Notes under the pieces: generated by a model | The model's database searches: none | Told to the model about the DNA's origin: nothing | What the model saw: only the letters and a program-made list of their open reading frames with translations | In this document: piece by piece, positions 33,701-47,700 of the stretch | Layout of the letters: every line of letters begins with the position of its first letter | Numbering within the stretch: position 1 is the stretch's first letter | Origin: Odontesthes bonariensis | Taxonomy: Eukaryota > Chordata > Actinopteri > Atheriniformes > Atherinopsidae | Direction of reading: 5' to 3' | Length of the DNA stretch: 64,000 bases | Assembly (NCBI RefSeq): GCF_027942865.1 | Contig: NC_134507.1 | Coordinates: forward strand, 69,501 to 133,500 | Program-made: the position numbers and the translations under genes

Positions 33701-36700
33701 GCTCAGGTAATCCTGAAACATCCCATAGTTAAGCTGCTATAGGCCTAGACTGCTGGGGGGCCTCATCTGTCACACCTTTCCTCACTTAACTCTCTTTATG
33801 TATATGTGATATTATTGTGGTCATTAACTCGTGTTTCCCTGTTCCAACAGATATCCTTTGAATGGTGTTACAGTGCCGCCGCCGCGGCGGCCCCCTCCCC
33901 CCCCCTTTCTGTCTTCTCAAACCCCAGCTGGTCGAGGCGGATGGCCACCCTTCCTGGTTCTGGTTCTGCCAGAGGTTTCTTCCTGTTCAAAGGGAGTCGT
34001 TTCTCTCCACAGTCGCCTCAGGCACGCTCAGGACGGGAGATTGGACCGAAAAACAAAAAGTTTTCAGTGTAATCTGTTGGTTTTCTTAGCTAGGAAATTG
34101 TTTTTGAATTGGCTCTATATGAACGAATTGGATTATTTTATGAATTATGATTATTATTAATTAATTGCATTCCAATTGGCTTGAATTGGACTTACTATCT
34201 AAGTGCCTTGAGATGAAATTTGTTGTATTTGGCGCTATATAAATAAAAATGAATTGAATGAGAACAGAAATGTTTTTAACCTGGATTTAAAAATGTCTAC
34301 ATTTTATCCCCAAGTGTACCTGTACATTTAGGATATGGAAAAATGTTGGGTTTACATTGTCAGCCTCCACGGGTCAAGCAGGGGCCTGGACAATGTGACA
34401 ATGTTTAAATCCAGACTGAAAACAGTTCTATTTAGATGTGCATATGACACCTGAAAGTATTTTATCTGCACTCTTCACTTTTAAATTAATTAATTAATGA
34501 TTTTTTTTGTTTTTTGGAATGATTTTATTGCCTTCTTGTGATTTTATGTAGCTGTAAAGCACTTTGAATTGCCCTGTGTACGAATTGTGCTCTACAAATA
34601 AAATTGCCTTGCCTTGGATGCGTACATGGGTACAGTACGCCCCCCCCCCCCCCCGACATTCGCAATAATCCCTCTGTTCAAGTCTTAACTCAAAACCCAT
34701 CCGTTTAACTTTGCTTACCTACAGTGATTGCTCCGTTCTGTGTATTTTTAATATGGCATGATGTTTTAATTCCTGCGTTTTATCTAATATCTTGTTTGTA
34801 CAGTCCTTGACTGTTTTGAAAGGAGCTTTCAATAATTTGTATTATTAACATTATTACCTGTCCCCCATTTTTCTGAGTCTGGTCCTACGTGGGCGTAGAT
34901 CGGATGTTTGTTAGGTATTGATTAGTTTTAATGAATACCATGTTCTCTCTCATTTCATTTCATGCTCAATACGTGTGTATACTTGCGTTTCTTTAGTTGC
35001 ACTGGCACCGACTGATTGATTTTTCGAGACAGTGAAAGTGGTGATATGATAACCACAGTTTTTGCTTCGTTTTTTTAGACAAGACATGAGTTGCGGGAGC
35101 GCAGAATTCTTGGTGAACATTTCTTTCCGGAGTCCGTTTCAGCCGGTCGGACATTTGAGTTGCAGCTAAGCTAAGCTTCAACTTTAGCCTGCCCGAGACC
35201 AGGCTAGTTCAGCAGCATAAACTACCATGGTTACCCGAACCAGGGTTTGCTACCCGAACCAGGGTTTGCATCCCATTCCTGCTTTTCTTACCTCTTTTTT
35301 TTCTTCCCCTACCCGAACCAGGGTTAGCATCCCCACCCCGCTGTGACTGGTGTGCAGTTGGTGAGAGGCTGAGGTACCTGACTTATCGCACTTACTCTAG
35401 CACTAGTTTTGCTCTTAGCTGTTTGGTTTTGGAAGGAAATGCACTTATGATTTCTTGGGATCTGAAGTTCTTTTGCCTACCGATGTTGAACGCACTTATT
35501 GTAAGTCGCTTTGGTTAAAAGCGTCTGCAAAATGACCGTAATGTAAATGTTATGTACTCAGCTGGCGTTCAAATAAGCCACCTTTAGGGAACGGAAGTCT
35601 CGCTAAATTTAGCCAGAAGTAGCAAAATAAGCCAGGCTTTCCGCTAAGCCAGCTTCTAGGAATACCCCCCAGGTGGAGGGGGTTTCCCTGCCTGTAAACA
35701 AACAAACAAACAAGTCAATAAACTAACAGGTGGAGGGGGTTTCCCCGCCTGTAAACAAACAAACAAGTCAATAAACAAACAGGTGGAGGGGGTTTCCCCG
35801 CCTGTAAACAAACAAGTCAATAAAAAAAACAGGTGGAGGGGGTTTCCCCGCCTGTAAACAAACAAGTCAATAAACAAGCAGGTGGAGGTTGTTTCTCCGT
35901 CTGTAAACAAACAAGTCAATAAAAAAAACAGGTGGAGGGGGTTTCCCCGCCTGTAAACAAACAAGTCAATAAACAAACAGGTGGAGGGGGTTTCCCCGCC
36001 TGTAAACAAACAAACAAACAAACAAGTCAATAAACAAACAGGTGGAGGGGGTTTCCCCGCCTGTAAACAAACAAGTCAATAAAAAAACAGGTGGAGGGGG
36101 TTTCCCCGCCTGTAAACAAACAAGTCAATAAACAAACAGGTGGAGGGGGTTTCCCCGCCTGTAAACAAACAAGTCAATAAAAAAAAAACAGGTGGAGGGG
36201 GTTTCCCCGCCTGTAAACAAACAAGTCAATAAACAAGCAGGTGGAGGTTGTTTCTCCGTCTGTAAACAAACAAGTCAATAAAAAAAACAGGTGGAGGGGG
36301 TTTCCCCGCCTGTAAACAAACAAGTCAATAAACAAACAGATGGAGGGGGTTCCCGGTCGAATTTGAGAAAAAAATAAATAAAACATGCACAGAAAGATTT
36401 ATTCCAACAAACCAAACGCTAACAAATAAAGAAATATATACATAAAGAAGCAAACAACACATCTGACAAACAAACAGCTTCCTGTCACTAAATAGTTTAA
36501 AAGTATGTTACACTGACTGTGTTACCATGGTAACATAACAATCAGACAATAAACACAAACACGTACTTGAGGCCTTGGTCGGTCTCGCCATAGTCGTCCA
36601 GGTACGGAGGAGGATAGAAACAGCCCTTTGTTTTACCTGCGACGAACAACACCTGACTCTCTCTGACCCTGCACACACACAGATCAACAGGTCAACGTTA

Positions 36701-38680
36701 GCCTGTAGCATCCCATCATTAGCTAACCAGCCAGGTGTGTGAAGATGAATAAAACACTGTCATAAAACACAACAATGGGAACCTAAAGTTCGATTCTCAC
36801 TGGACCGACTCGTCTGTAATATCAGAACATCACAGAGTTCTCTTTGTTACATATCAGAGAGCCCACAGTTCAGTATGTGTACCTGTGTAAATGAAAACAT
36901 GTGCGGCAGGTAACAGAAAGAGGAATTCAAATCGTCCCAGATTTACCGTCATGGCTTCATCTCACTGACAGTTTTTGGGTTCAGCTGCTGACACAAAATC
37001 AAACTGGTGTGTTCATCAGTAACCTTCACTACCCCTCAGTCTGTTACCGGGGTTACACTACCCCTCAGGTAGTCTGTTACCGGGGTTACACTACCCCTCA
37101 GGTAGTCTGTTACCGGGGTTACACTACACCTCAGGTAGTCTGTTACCGGGGTTACACTACCCCTCAGGTAGTCTGTTACCGGGGTTACACTACCCCTCAG
37201 GTAGTCTGTTACCGGGGTTACACTCCCCCTCAGGTAGTCTGTTACCGGGGTTACACTACACCTCAGTCTGTTACCGGGATTACACTACACCTCAGGTAGT
37301 CTGTTACCAGGGTTACACTACCCCTCAGTCTGTTACCGGGGTTACACTACCCCTCAGTCTGTTACCGGGATTACACTACACCTCAGGTAGTCTGTTACCA
37401 GGGTTACACTACCCCTCAGTCTGTTACCGGGTTTACACCGCACCTCAGGCAGTCTGTTACCGGGGTTACACCGCACCTCAGGTAGTCTGTTACCGGGGTT
37501 ACACCGCACCTCAGGTAGTCTGTTACCGGGGTTACACCGCACCTCAAGTAGTCCGTTACCGGGGTTACACTGCACCTCAGGTATTCTGTTACCAGGGTTA
37601 CACAACCCCTCAGTCTGTTACCGGGGTTACACTACCCCTCAGGTAGTCTGTTACCAGGGTTACACTGCACCTCAGGTAGTCTGTTACCAGGGTTACACTG
37701 CACCTCAGGTAGTCTGTTACCGGGGTTACACTACACCTCAGGTAGTCTGTTACCGGGGTTACACTGCACCTCAGGTAGTCTGTTACCGGGGTTACACCGC
37801 ACCTAAGGTAGTCTGTTACCAGGGTTACACTGCACCTCAGTCTGTTACCGGGGTTACACTGCACCTAAGGTAGTCTGTTACCAGGGTTACACTGCACCTC
37901 AGGTAGTCTGTTACCAGGGTTACACTGCACCTCAGGCAGTCTGTTACCAGGGTTACACTGCACCTCAGGTAGTCTGTTACCAGGGTTACACTGCACCTCA
38001 GGCAGTCTGTTACCGGGGTTACATCGCACCTCAGGCAGTCTGTTACCGGGGTTACACCGCACCTCAGGTAGTCTGTTACCGTGGTTACACTGCACCTCAG
38101 GCTGTGGGAGGCGTTTCCTGTCTGAATATCTCTGACAGCAGATGGCAGGTGAGAAGTGTAGAAAGGTGACACGTTTTGATAAATACAGCTGACAGTTGTG
38201 TGTGCACGTGATGCATTCAATGACCAGTAAAAAAAGGTGAGCTACCTGAGGAAGAGGCCAACACCTGCTCCACAGGTGAAGGTGTGGGCGGTGCAGGCTC
38301 CCACATCGTCTCCGTCCACCTCAGTCTGACAGCAGTAACTCTGAGAGCACAGCATGGAGCCGCAGACCAGGCACAGCGTAGGCGCACGAGACTTATCCCC
38401 ACCTGAGCGTGGACACCTGCACAGGTGACACAGCCACAGCAGGTAAGGTCAGCAGCACACTGTACATGTGACATCAGCATCAGAGAGAGACGTTTTCATG
38501 TTGGGAAAAACAATGGAAATATACCTGACAGACACACAGAAACCTGTGTTCAACTGCGCTCACCTGAGCTCACCTGTGTTCACCTGAGCTCACCTATGCT
38601 CACCTGTGTTCACCTGAGCTCACCCGTGTTCACCTGAGCTCACCCGTGTTCACCTGAGCTCACCTGAGCTCACCTGTGTT

Positions 38681-38712
<32 letters not shown>

Positions 38713-41700
38713 CATACTGACGTGAAGCTGGATGCCTGGTTGATCAGGACGCTGTAATCTTCAGGCAGATCAATCAACCTGTTCGACTCTCTGGGGAATC
38801 TGACCATGACTCCGCCCCCTTGCAACATCTGTCTCACACCTGGATGACAGCACCATCTGAGGACCGCAAACAAACAAGTGTGTGAGAGTGTTACCTGTGT
38901 CAGACTGTCACCTGTGTGAGAGTGTTACCAGTGTGAGAATGTTACCAGTGTGAGAGTGTTACCTGTGTGAGTGTGTTACCTGTGTGAGTGTTACCTGTGT
39001 GAGAGTGTGAGAGTGTTACCTGTGTCAGAGTGTTACCTGTGTGAGAGTGTCAGAGTGTTACCTGTGTCAGAGTGTTACCTGTCTGAGAGTGTTACATGTC
39101 AGAGTGTGTTACCTGTGAGAGTGTTACCTGTGAGAGTGTTACCTGTGTCAGAGTGTTACCTGTGTGAGTGTTCCCTGTGTGAGTGTGTTACCTGTGTGAG
39201 TGTTCCCTGTGTGAGTGTGTTACCTGTGTGAGTGTTCCCTGTGTGAGTGTTACCTGTGTCAGAGTGTTACCTGTGTGAGTGTTACCTGTGTCAGAGTGTT
39301 ACCTGTTAGTGTGTTACCTGTGTGAGTGTTACCTGTGTCAGAGTGTTACCTGTTAGTGTGTTACCTGTGTCAGAGTGTTACCTGTGTCAGAGTGTTACCT
39401 GTGTGAGAGTTCCCTGTGTGAGTGTTACCTGTGTGAGTGTTACCTGTGTGAGTGTGTTACCTGTTAGTGTGTCACCTGTGTCAGAGTGTCACCTGTGTCA
39501 GAGTGTTACCTGTGTCAGAGTGTTACCTGTTAGTGTGTTACCTGTGAGAGTGTTACCTGTGTGAGTGTTCCCTGTCAGAGTGTTACCTGTGTGAGTGTTA
39601 CCTGTGTCAGAGTGTTACCTGTGTCAGAGTGTTACCTGTGTGAGTGTTACCTGTGTGAGAGTTCCCTGTGTGAGTGTGTTACCTGTGTGAGTGTTCCCTG
39701 TGTGTGTGTGTTACCTGTGTGAGTGTTCCCTGTCAGAGTGTTACCTGTTAGTGTGTTACCTGTGTCAGAGTGTTACCTGTGTCAGAGTGTTACCTGTGTC
39801 AGAGTTCCCTGTGTGAGTGTTACCTGTGTGAGAGTGTTACCTGTGAGAGTGTTACCTGTGTGAGTGTTACCTGTGTGAGTGTTACCTGTGTGAGTGTGTT
39901 ACCTGTGTGAGTGTGTTACCTGTGAGAGTATTACCTGTGTCAGAGTGTTACCTGTGTCAGAGTGTTACCTGTGTCAGAGTGTTACCTGTGTCAGAGTGTT
40001 ACCTGTGTCAGTGTTACCTGTGAGAGTGTTACCTGTGTCAGAGTGTTACCTGTGTCAGAGTTTTACCTGTGTGAGTGTGTTACCTGTGAGAGTATTACCT
40101 GTGTCAGAGTGTTACCTGTGTCAGAGTGTTACCTGTGTCAGAGTGTTACCTGTGTCAGTGTTACCTGTGTCAGAGTGTTACCTGTGTCAGAGTGTTACCA
40201 CCTGTCAGAGTGTTACCACCTGTCAGAGTGTTACCTGTGTCAGTGTGTTACCTGTGTCAGTGTGTTACCTGTGTGTGAGTGTGTTACCTGTGAGAGTATT
40301 ACCTGTGTCAGAGTGTTACCTGTGTCAGAGTGTTACCTGTGTCAGTGTGTTACCTGTGTCAGTGTTACCTGTGTGAGTGTGTTACCTGTGAGAGTATTAC
40401 CTGTGTCAGAGTGTTACCTGTGTCAGAGTGTTACCTGTGTCAGAGTGTTACCTGTGTCAGAGTGTTACCTGTGTCAGTGTTACCTGTGAGAGTGTTACCT
40501 GTGTCAGAGTGTTACCTGTGTCAGAGTTTTACCTGTGTGAGTGTGTTACCTGTGAGAGTATTACCTGTGTCAGAGTGTTACCTGTGTCAGAGTGTTACCT
40601 GTGTCAGTGTTACCTGTGAGAGTGTTACCTGTGTCAGAGTGTTACCTGTGTCAGAGTGTTACCACCTGTCAGAGTGTTACCACCTGTCAGAGTGTTACCT
40701 GTGTCAGTGTGTTACCTGTGTCAGTGTGTTACCTGTGTGTGAGTGTGTTACCTGTGTGAGTGTGTTACCTGTGAGAGTATTACCTGTGTCAGAGTGTTAC
40801 CTGTGTCAGAGTGTTACCTGTGTCAGTGTGTTACCTGTGTCAGAGTTTTACCTGTGTGAGTGTGTTACCTGTGAGAGTATTACCTGTGTCAGAGTGTTAC
40901 CTGTGTCAGAGTGTTACCTGTGTCAGAGTGTTACCTGTGTCAGTGTTACCTGTGTCAGTGTTACCTGTGAGAGTGTTACCTGTGTCAGAGTGTTACCTGT
41001 GTCAGAGTGTTACCACCTGTCAGAGTGTTACCACCTGTCAGAGTGTTACCTGTGTCAGTGTGTTACCTGTGTCAGTGTGTTACCTGTGTGTGAGTGTGTT
41101 ACCTGTGTGAGTGTGTTACCTGTGAGAGTATTACCTGTGTCAGAGTGTTACCTGTGTCAGAGTGTTACCTGTGTGTGAGTGTTACCTGTGTCAGAGTGTT
41201 ACCTGTGTCAGAGTTTTACCTGTGTGAGTGTGTTACCTGTGTCAGAGTGTTACCTGTGTCAGAGTGTTACCTGTGTGAGTGTGTTACCTGTGTGAGTGTG
41301 TTACCTGTGTCAGAGTGTTACCTGTGCATGAGTGGCTCCAGCTGTGAGACTTGGCTCTGGTAGAGCAGCAGCAGGTTGGAGGGCAGACTGAGGTAGCTGC
41401 ACAGCGCCTCCCACTGAGCGGGACCTGCAGCTGCAACAAAACAATTAAAGAGTCCAAATAAAGCTGAGTTTTCACGGTGTTTTTGTTGTTGTTTTGTTGT
41501 TGTTCAGCGTGTTGTTACCCAGCAGGTCAGCAGGGGGCACTGAAGAGTTCAGGTAGTGGAAGAAAAGGGCAGCGGCTCGGAGGAATGGCAGGACGCCGGC
41601 TTTAACACAGTTCCACAGCTGCCACCCAGAGGACACCTCAGGTAACACACTGTCAACATAGAACAATCCATAAATCTACCAGTAATCAGATCCAAGTTAG

Positions 41701-44700
41701 ATTTATTTATTATTTTATAAATGTGTCAGATTCAGGAGTTCACACTCACCTGCCCAGGTGTTTCCTCAAAGTGCTATAAAGCTGACAGGTGAGCTCCTCT
41801 TCCTCTGATCCTCCGCTGTCCTGATCCATGCACACTTCCTCTGGACACACACAGGTGAGACACAGACAGGTGAGACAGAAACAGATGAGACAGGTGAGAT
41901 ACAGACAGGTGAGACAGAGACAGGTGAGATACAGACAGGTGAGATACAGACAGGTGAGATACAGACAGGTGAGACACAGGCAGGTGAGACACAGGCAGGT
42001 GAGACACAGGCAGGTGAGACAGAGGCAGGTGAGACAGAGGCAGGTGAGATACAGACAGGTGAGATACAGACAGGTGAGACAGAGACAGGTGAGACAGAGA
42101 CAGGTGAGATACAGACAGGTGAGACACAGACAGGTGAGACAGAGACAGGTGAGATACAGACAGGTGAGACACAGACAGGTGAGACACAGGCAGGTGAGAC
42201 AGAGACAGGTGAGATACAGACAGGTGAGACACAGACAGGTGAGACAGAAACAGGTGAGACAGGTGAGATACAGACAGGTGAGACAGAGACAGGTGAGATA
42301 CAGACAGGTGAGATACAGACAGGTGAGATACATACAGGTGAGATACAGACAGGTGAGATACAGACAGGTGAGATACAGACAGGTGAGACACAGGCAGGTG
42401 AGACACAGGCAGGTGAGACAGAGGCAGGTGAGACAGAGGCAGGTGAGATACAGACAGGTGAGATACAGGCAGGTGAGACAGAGGCAGGTGAGACAGAGGC
42501 AGGTGAGATACAGACAGGTGAGATACAGACAGGTGAGATACAGACAGGTGAGATACAGACAGGTGAGATACAGACAGGTGAGACACAGGCAGGTGAGACA
42601 GAGGCAGGTGAGACAGAGGCAGGTGAGATACAGACAGGTGAGATACAGGCAGGTGAGACAGAGGCAGGTGAGACAGAGGCAGGTGAGACAGAGGCAGGTG
42701 AGACAGAGGCAGGTGAGCCAGGTCAGACAGAGACAGGTGAGACGGGTGAGACAGAGACAGGTGAAAATGTGTGTGTCAAACCTGTGATCGAGGTGAGCAG
42801 GATCTGAACCAGGTGCGCCACAGTTACCAGGTGAAGGAGGTGGACATGAGCAGAATCCACAAAGCTCTGTCCTGATTGGTCCAGACTGTGAAGTGAGCTG
42901 TAGGACAACACGCTGTACACCTGCAGACACACACTAAAGGTTACCTGGATTCAGCCCCATTCAAACGCATCCCAAACTGGTTTAACTGGTTCTAAACTGA
43001 ATTTGCCTTCATTAAACTGGTTTAACTGGTTCTAAACTGAATTTGCCTTCATTAAACTGGTTTAACTGGTTCTAAACTGAATTAGTCTTCATCAAACTGG
43101 TTTATGTAAATTTAAACTGAACTGGGACTGGATTAACTGGAGTTAACTTTAACTAGAAAACTTAAAAATGTGGCTGAAACTGCTTTAATTGGAATAAAAC
43201 TGGACCCAAACTGGATTGAAACTGGGTTGAAACTGGGTTGAAACTGGATAGAAAGTCGATTGAAACTGGATAGAAACTGGATTGTAAGTCACTCACCAGC
43301 AGGTGGAACATGTCGATGTCCAGGATGCAGGGCGTGTCTTCTTCCTGAGGGTTTGGAAGCAGAACTGCAGCACACGAGCCCAGTCAGTCAGAGATAAAAC
43401 AGTGCATGAGCAGACGTGTCGTGTGAGGTTGGTTGTGCACGTGCGTGTACCTGCAAACAGCCTGATGAAGTGAGCGTGCACGGTTTTCAGAGGAGCTGAA
43501 GTCCAACAGGCTGAACTGAACCTGGTCAGAGAGCTCAGACAGTCGTCCTGCAACACACAGAATGATCACACTGCGATACCGCCAACAGCCACCAGGGGCT
43601 TTAAAGGGGCCACCAGGGGCTTTAAAGGAGCCCCACCTGACCATGATGTCATTAGACAGCCTGAGCAGAGTGCTGATGATGCATGTTGAATGTGCAAAAT
43701 ACAGGTGTGGATGTGACTGCTCTGATAGACACATCAGGAGGTTCGGTTGGCCGACTGAACGGCTTCTTTACCTGTCGGCAAGGTAAGCTTCCAAACAACG
43801 GCTTCCCCTCATCCATCAGGAGGCGCTCTGCAAAGCCAACGAAGAAAAGAAGAAACCAGTGAGCATGAACACAGAGCTGCCAGCCAGTCGGAGGGGGAGC
43901 TACGTATACCTGAGTGCACCTGTCAGGTGGGTGTACCTGTGGTCAGAGGTACGTATACCTGAGTGCACCTGTCAGGTGGGTGTACCTGTGGTCAGAGGTA
44001 CGTATACCTGAGTGCACCTGTCAGGTGGGTGTACCTGTGGTCAGAGCTACGTATACCTGAGTGCACCTGTCGGGTGGGTGTACCTGTGGTCAGAGGTACG
44101 TATACCTGAGTGCACCTGTCGGGTGGGTGTACCTGTGGTCAGAGGTACGTATACCTGAGTGCACCTGTCGGGTGGGTGTACCTGTGGTCAGAGGTACGTA
44201 TACCTGAGTGCACCTGTCGGGTGGGTGTACCTGTGGTCAGAGCTACGTATACCTGAGTGCACCTGTCGGGTGGGTGTACCTGTGGTCAGAGGTACGTATA
44301 CCTGAGTGCACCTGTCGGGTGGGTGTACCTGTGGTCAGAGGTACGTATACCTGAGTGCACCTGTCGGGTGGGTGTACCTGTGGTCAGAGGTACGTATACC
44401 TGAGTGCACCTGTCAGGTGGGTGTACCTGTGGTCAGAGGTACGTATACCTGAGTGCACCTGTCGGGTGGGTGTACCTGTGGTCAGAGCTACGTATACCTG
44501 AGTGCACCTGTCGGGTGGGTGTACCTGTGGTCAGAGGTACGTATACCTGAGTGCACCTGTCGGGTGGGTGTACCTGTGGTCAGAGCTACGTATACCTGAG
44601 TGTACCTGTCAGGAGGGGGCGTATCTGTCAGTTGGGGGCGTACCTATGCTTTGGATGGTGTAGGCGCAGGTGGACCAGCTCAGCACCGGGACCCTCTGGT

Positions 44701-47700
44701 CCTGCTCGTTGGGGTTCACCTTCAGTCCCACTTTGTAGGCAGACATGCTGAAGGTGGTCATCATCTCACTGATGCTGCTTGAGAACAGGGACCTGCAGAC
44801 ACAGTGACATCACTGCTGACATCACTCAAACATCATCACTACCGACGCCAACCCCTGCGGAAGGTCCCTGATCTGGATCGCCTCAGACGGGTTTATACTC
44901 ACCGTGGCGTGAGGTTGACCCTGAATCCTTCAGGACCAGCAGGCTCCACCCCCTCTGCGGCGCCTTACAGGTGACACATAAACACGCGTTAACACGTTAA
45001 CGGACACAAACACTCAGCGGCTACAGCGCTCTCAGACAGCTGACTGACCCTCAGGCTGCGTCCTGTGGGCGGAGTTTACTGCTGCCATCTGCTGACTCGT
45101 CATCTTTAACCACGCCTCCAAACTGGGATGGTCAACGCTGAGAAAGAAACACACCTGTCAGGTATCAAATACACCTGAACAGGTAGCACAGCTGATGGGG
45201 AGGTCTGGGGAGTTAACTGTCCTCTTACCTCCACCAGAACAACCTCTTGGACCCCCACCAGTCCGGGTTCCAGGTGGGCCCCTCACCTGAGACGGCCCTC
45301 CCAGCAGTAACTGAGTCCCTCCAAACTGCTGGAGCTAACTCTCTCTCCTCTGTCCTGGTTCTCCTGGACCCTAACCCTGGACCTGGTTCTCCTGGACCCT
45401 AACCCTGGACCTGTCTGCAGCATCTGACACAGTGAACCACCACATCCTTCTCTCTACCCTGGAGGGAATGGGGGTCTCTGGCTCTGCATTCCATGTTCTC
45501 ATCCTACCTGACAGGTCGCTCCTACCAGGTAACACTGAGAAAATTGTCTTCCCATGTGTCTCGGTACCTAACTTACCGCACTTACTCTGCACTAGTTATG
45601 CTCTTAGCTGTTTGGGTTTGGAAGGAAATGCACTTATGATTTCTTGTGACCTAAAGTTCTTTTGCCTACCGATGTGGAACACACTGATTGTAAGTCGCTT
45701 TGGATAAAAGCGTCTGCAGAATGACCGTAATGTAATGTCTGGGGAGGCGTACCTGTGGTCAGGTGTGGTCAGGTGTGGATTACCTGTGGTCAGGTGTGGT
45801 CAGGGGAGGAGTACCTGTGGTCAGGTGTGGTCAGGGGAGGAGTACCTGTGGTCAGGTGTGGTCAGGGGAGGAGTACCTGTAGTCAGGTGTGGTCAGGGGA
45901 GGCGTACCTATGGTCAGGTGTGGTCAGGTGTGGGTTACCTGTGGTCAGGTGTGGTCAGGGGAGGCGTACCTGTGGTCAGGTGTGGCTTTGTGAGGCAGCA
46001 GAGGGATCACGGTGTTGCTCAGACACTCGCACAGAGGACACAGGAACTCGCCGTTCTCCACATCGTAGCTGGTGTGGCCTCTCAGACGCTGCTGACGCCT
46101 TTGCTCCTTCAGCTGCACGGCCTCAAAGTACCTGAACGCACACAGGTGGCGTGAGACGAGGCATCAACCGGGAAGGCTGCTGAGTGATGGTGGACAGGTG
46201 ACTGACCTCTGCCAGCAGGTGGCGTGCATTATGTGTCCACAGCTGGCGGTGTGGATGCCCAGGGACAGGTCGGGGTGCATGAACAGCGAGTCGTGATGCT
46301 CTGAAACAGATAAACACACCTTCAGCTTGGGTTAAGAACACAGCAGGTGACTCTCCAGGTGGTAACGGGCTCACCTGGGTCGGGCAGGCTGCGGCGGCGG
46401 TTTTTGGACAACACGGTGGACCTCTGGACAAACGCTGCCAGCACCATGGCTCGGCCGTGACCTCTGACCTCCTGTTCCTCCTGACACAGGATGCAGGTCA
46501 CCAGCTGACGGCGCTCAGCCCCGCCCACCCTCCTGGGGCCAACGCACACCTGAGAGGTGCAGGTGTACTCCGATTTGGGAGTACTGGAGGGGTTGAGGAG
46601 GAGAACAGGTAAATCTCTGGGGAGCAATGTTCCCTCTGAGCTGCTTGCACATTCTCAGCGCACAAGAAAATCTATTCAGCGCATAAAATAAAATTCACCA
46701 TAAACGTATTAATTAATATCGAATACTAGACCTAATCTAATCTAATCTAATTAATTAGACCAATAATGTGTTTTTCTGTACCATTTTTCAATGTAACGCA
46801 GTGAGTGACAGGTGTTCAGCCAATGATACGATACGGTTTACTTACGCTATGCAGCCAATCAGAGCATTGATAGTGCTTTCATATGTGCCCTGCCCATACG
46901 CGCCGTGCAGGTTAGCTAGCTAACAACAGTGCGGCTTAACTCTTAACACTGTTAGAGTTAGGAGTTAAGAATTAAGAGACCCCTTATCATGGCAAAACGA
47001 ACGGGCAGCGAATGGCCAAAGGACGACTCTTCCCATGGCCAAAGGACGACTCTTCCCATGGCCAAAGGACGACTCTTCCCATGGCCAAAGCATGACTCTT
47101 CCCATGGCCAAAGGACGACTCTTCCCATGGCCAAAGCATGACTCTTCCCATGGCCAAAGGACGACTCTTCCCATGGCCAAAGGACGACTCTTCCCATGGC
47201 CAAAGGACGACTCTTCCCATGGCCAAAGGACGACTCTTCCCATGGCCAAAGGACGACTCTTCCCATGGCCACAGCACGACTCTTCCCATGGCCAAAGCAC
47301 GACTCTTCCCATGGCCAAAGGACGACTCTTCCCATGGCCAAAGGACGACTCTTCCCATGGCCACAGCACGACTCTTCCCATTGCCAAAGCACGACTCTTC
47401 CCATGGCCAAAGCACGACTCTTCCCATGGCCAAAGCACGACTCTTCCCATGGCCAAAGCACGACTCTTCCCATGGCCAAAGCACGACTTTTCCCATGACC
47501 AAAGGACGACTCTTCCCATGGACAAAGGATGACTCTCACATATAACATACTACACATCTCATGAACAACAAGATTTTTGTCTTTTTCATTTTAGGTGGGC
47601 CGAATCGCTTATATTAAAAGTAAACTAATGAAAATTTGAACAGGTGTGATACAGGTGTGATACAGGTGTGTGGCCACAGCACATCTGATGCTGCTCACAG

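Larger units (their letters stand above)
30906..35669. mobile_element. second PIF/Harbinger element with CAG duplication and nested LINEs
   Basis: Inverted ends GGGGGTATTCCTAGAA and TTCTAGGAATACCCCC lie between CAG at 30903-30905 and CAG at 35670-35672. It retains a damaged Myb/SANT-like gene but no DDE transposase. Fragments of several LINEs occupy most of it. It was inserted into the splice-acceptor array. Confidence 0.85.

Noticed and set aside
38971-41363. [20 protein letters not shown] frames up to 282 codons on the plus strand
   Set aside because: Antisense translation of the donor-derived 17-bp array of ubr2.
41746-42930. 394-codon [14 protein letters not shown] frame and 319-codon RQVRYRQV frame
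   Set aside because: Both come from the 15-bp array in a ubr2 intron, readable on either strand because the unit length is a multiple of three and lacks stops. The real coding pieces here are exons w30 and w31.
46958-47557. Six overlapping 100-199 codon frames at a 23-bp array
   Set aside because: Stop-free unit in several frames on both strands inside a hAT element; no protein family and no splice context.
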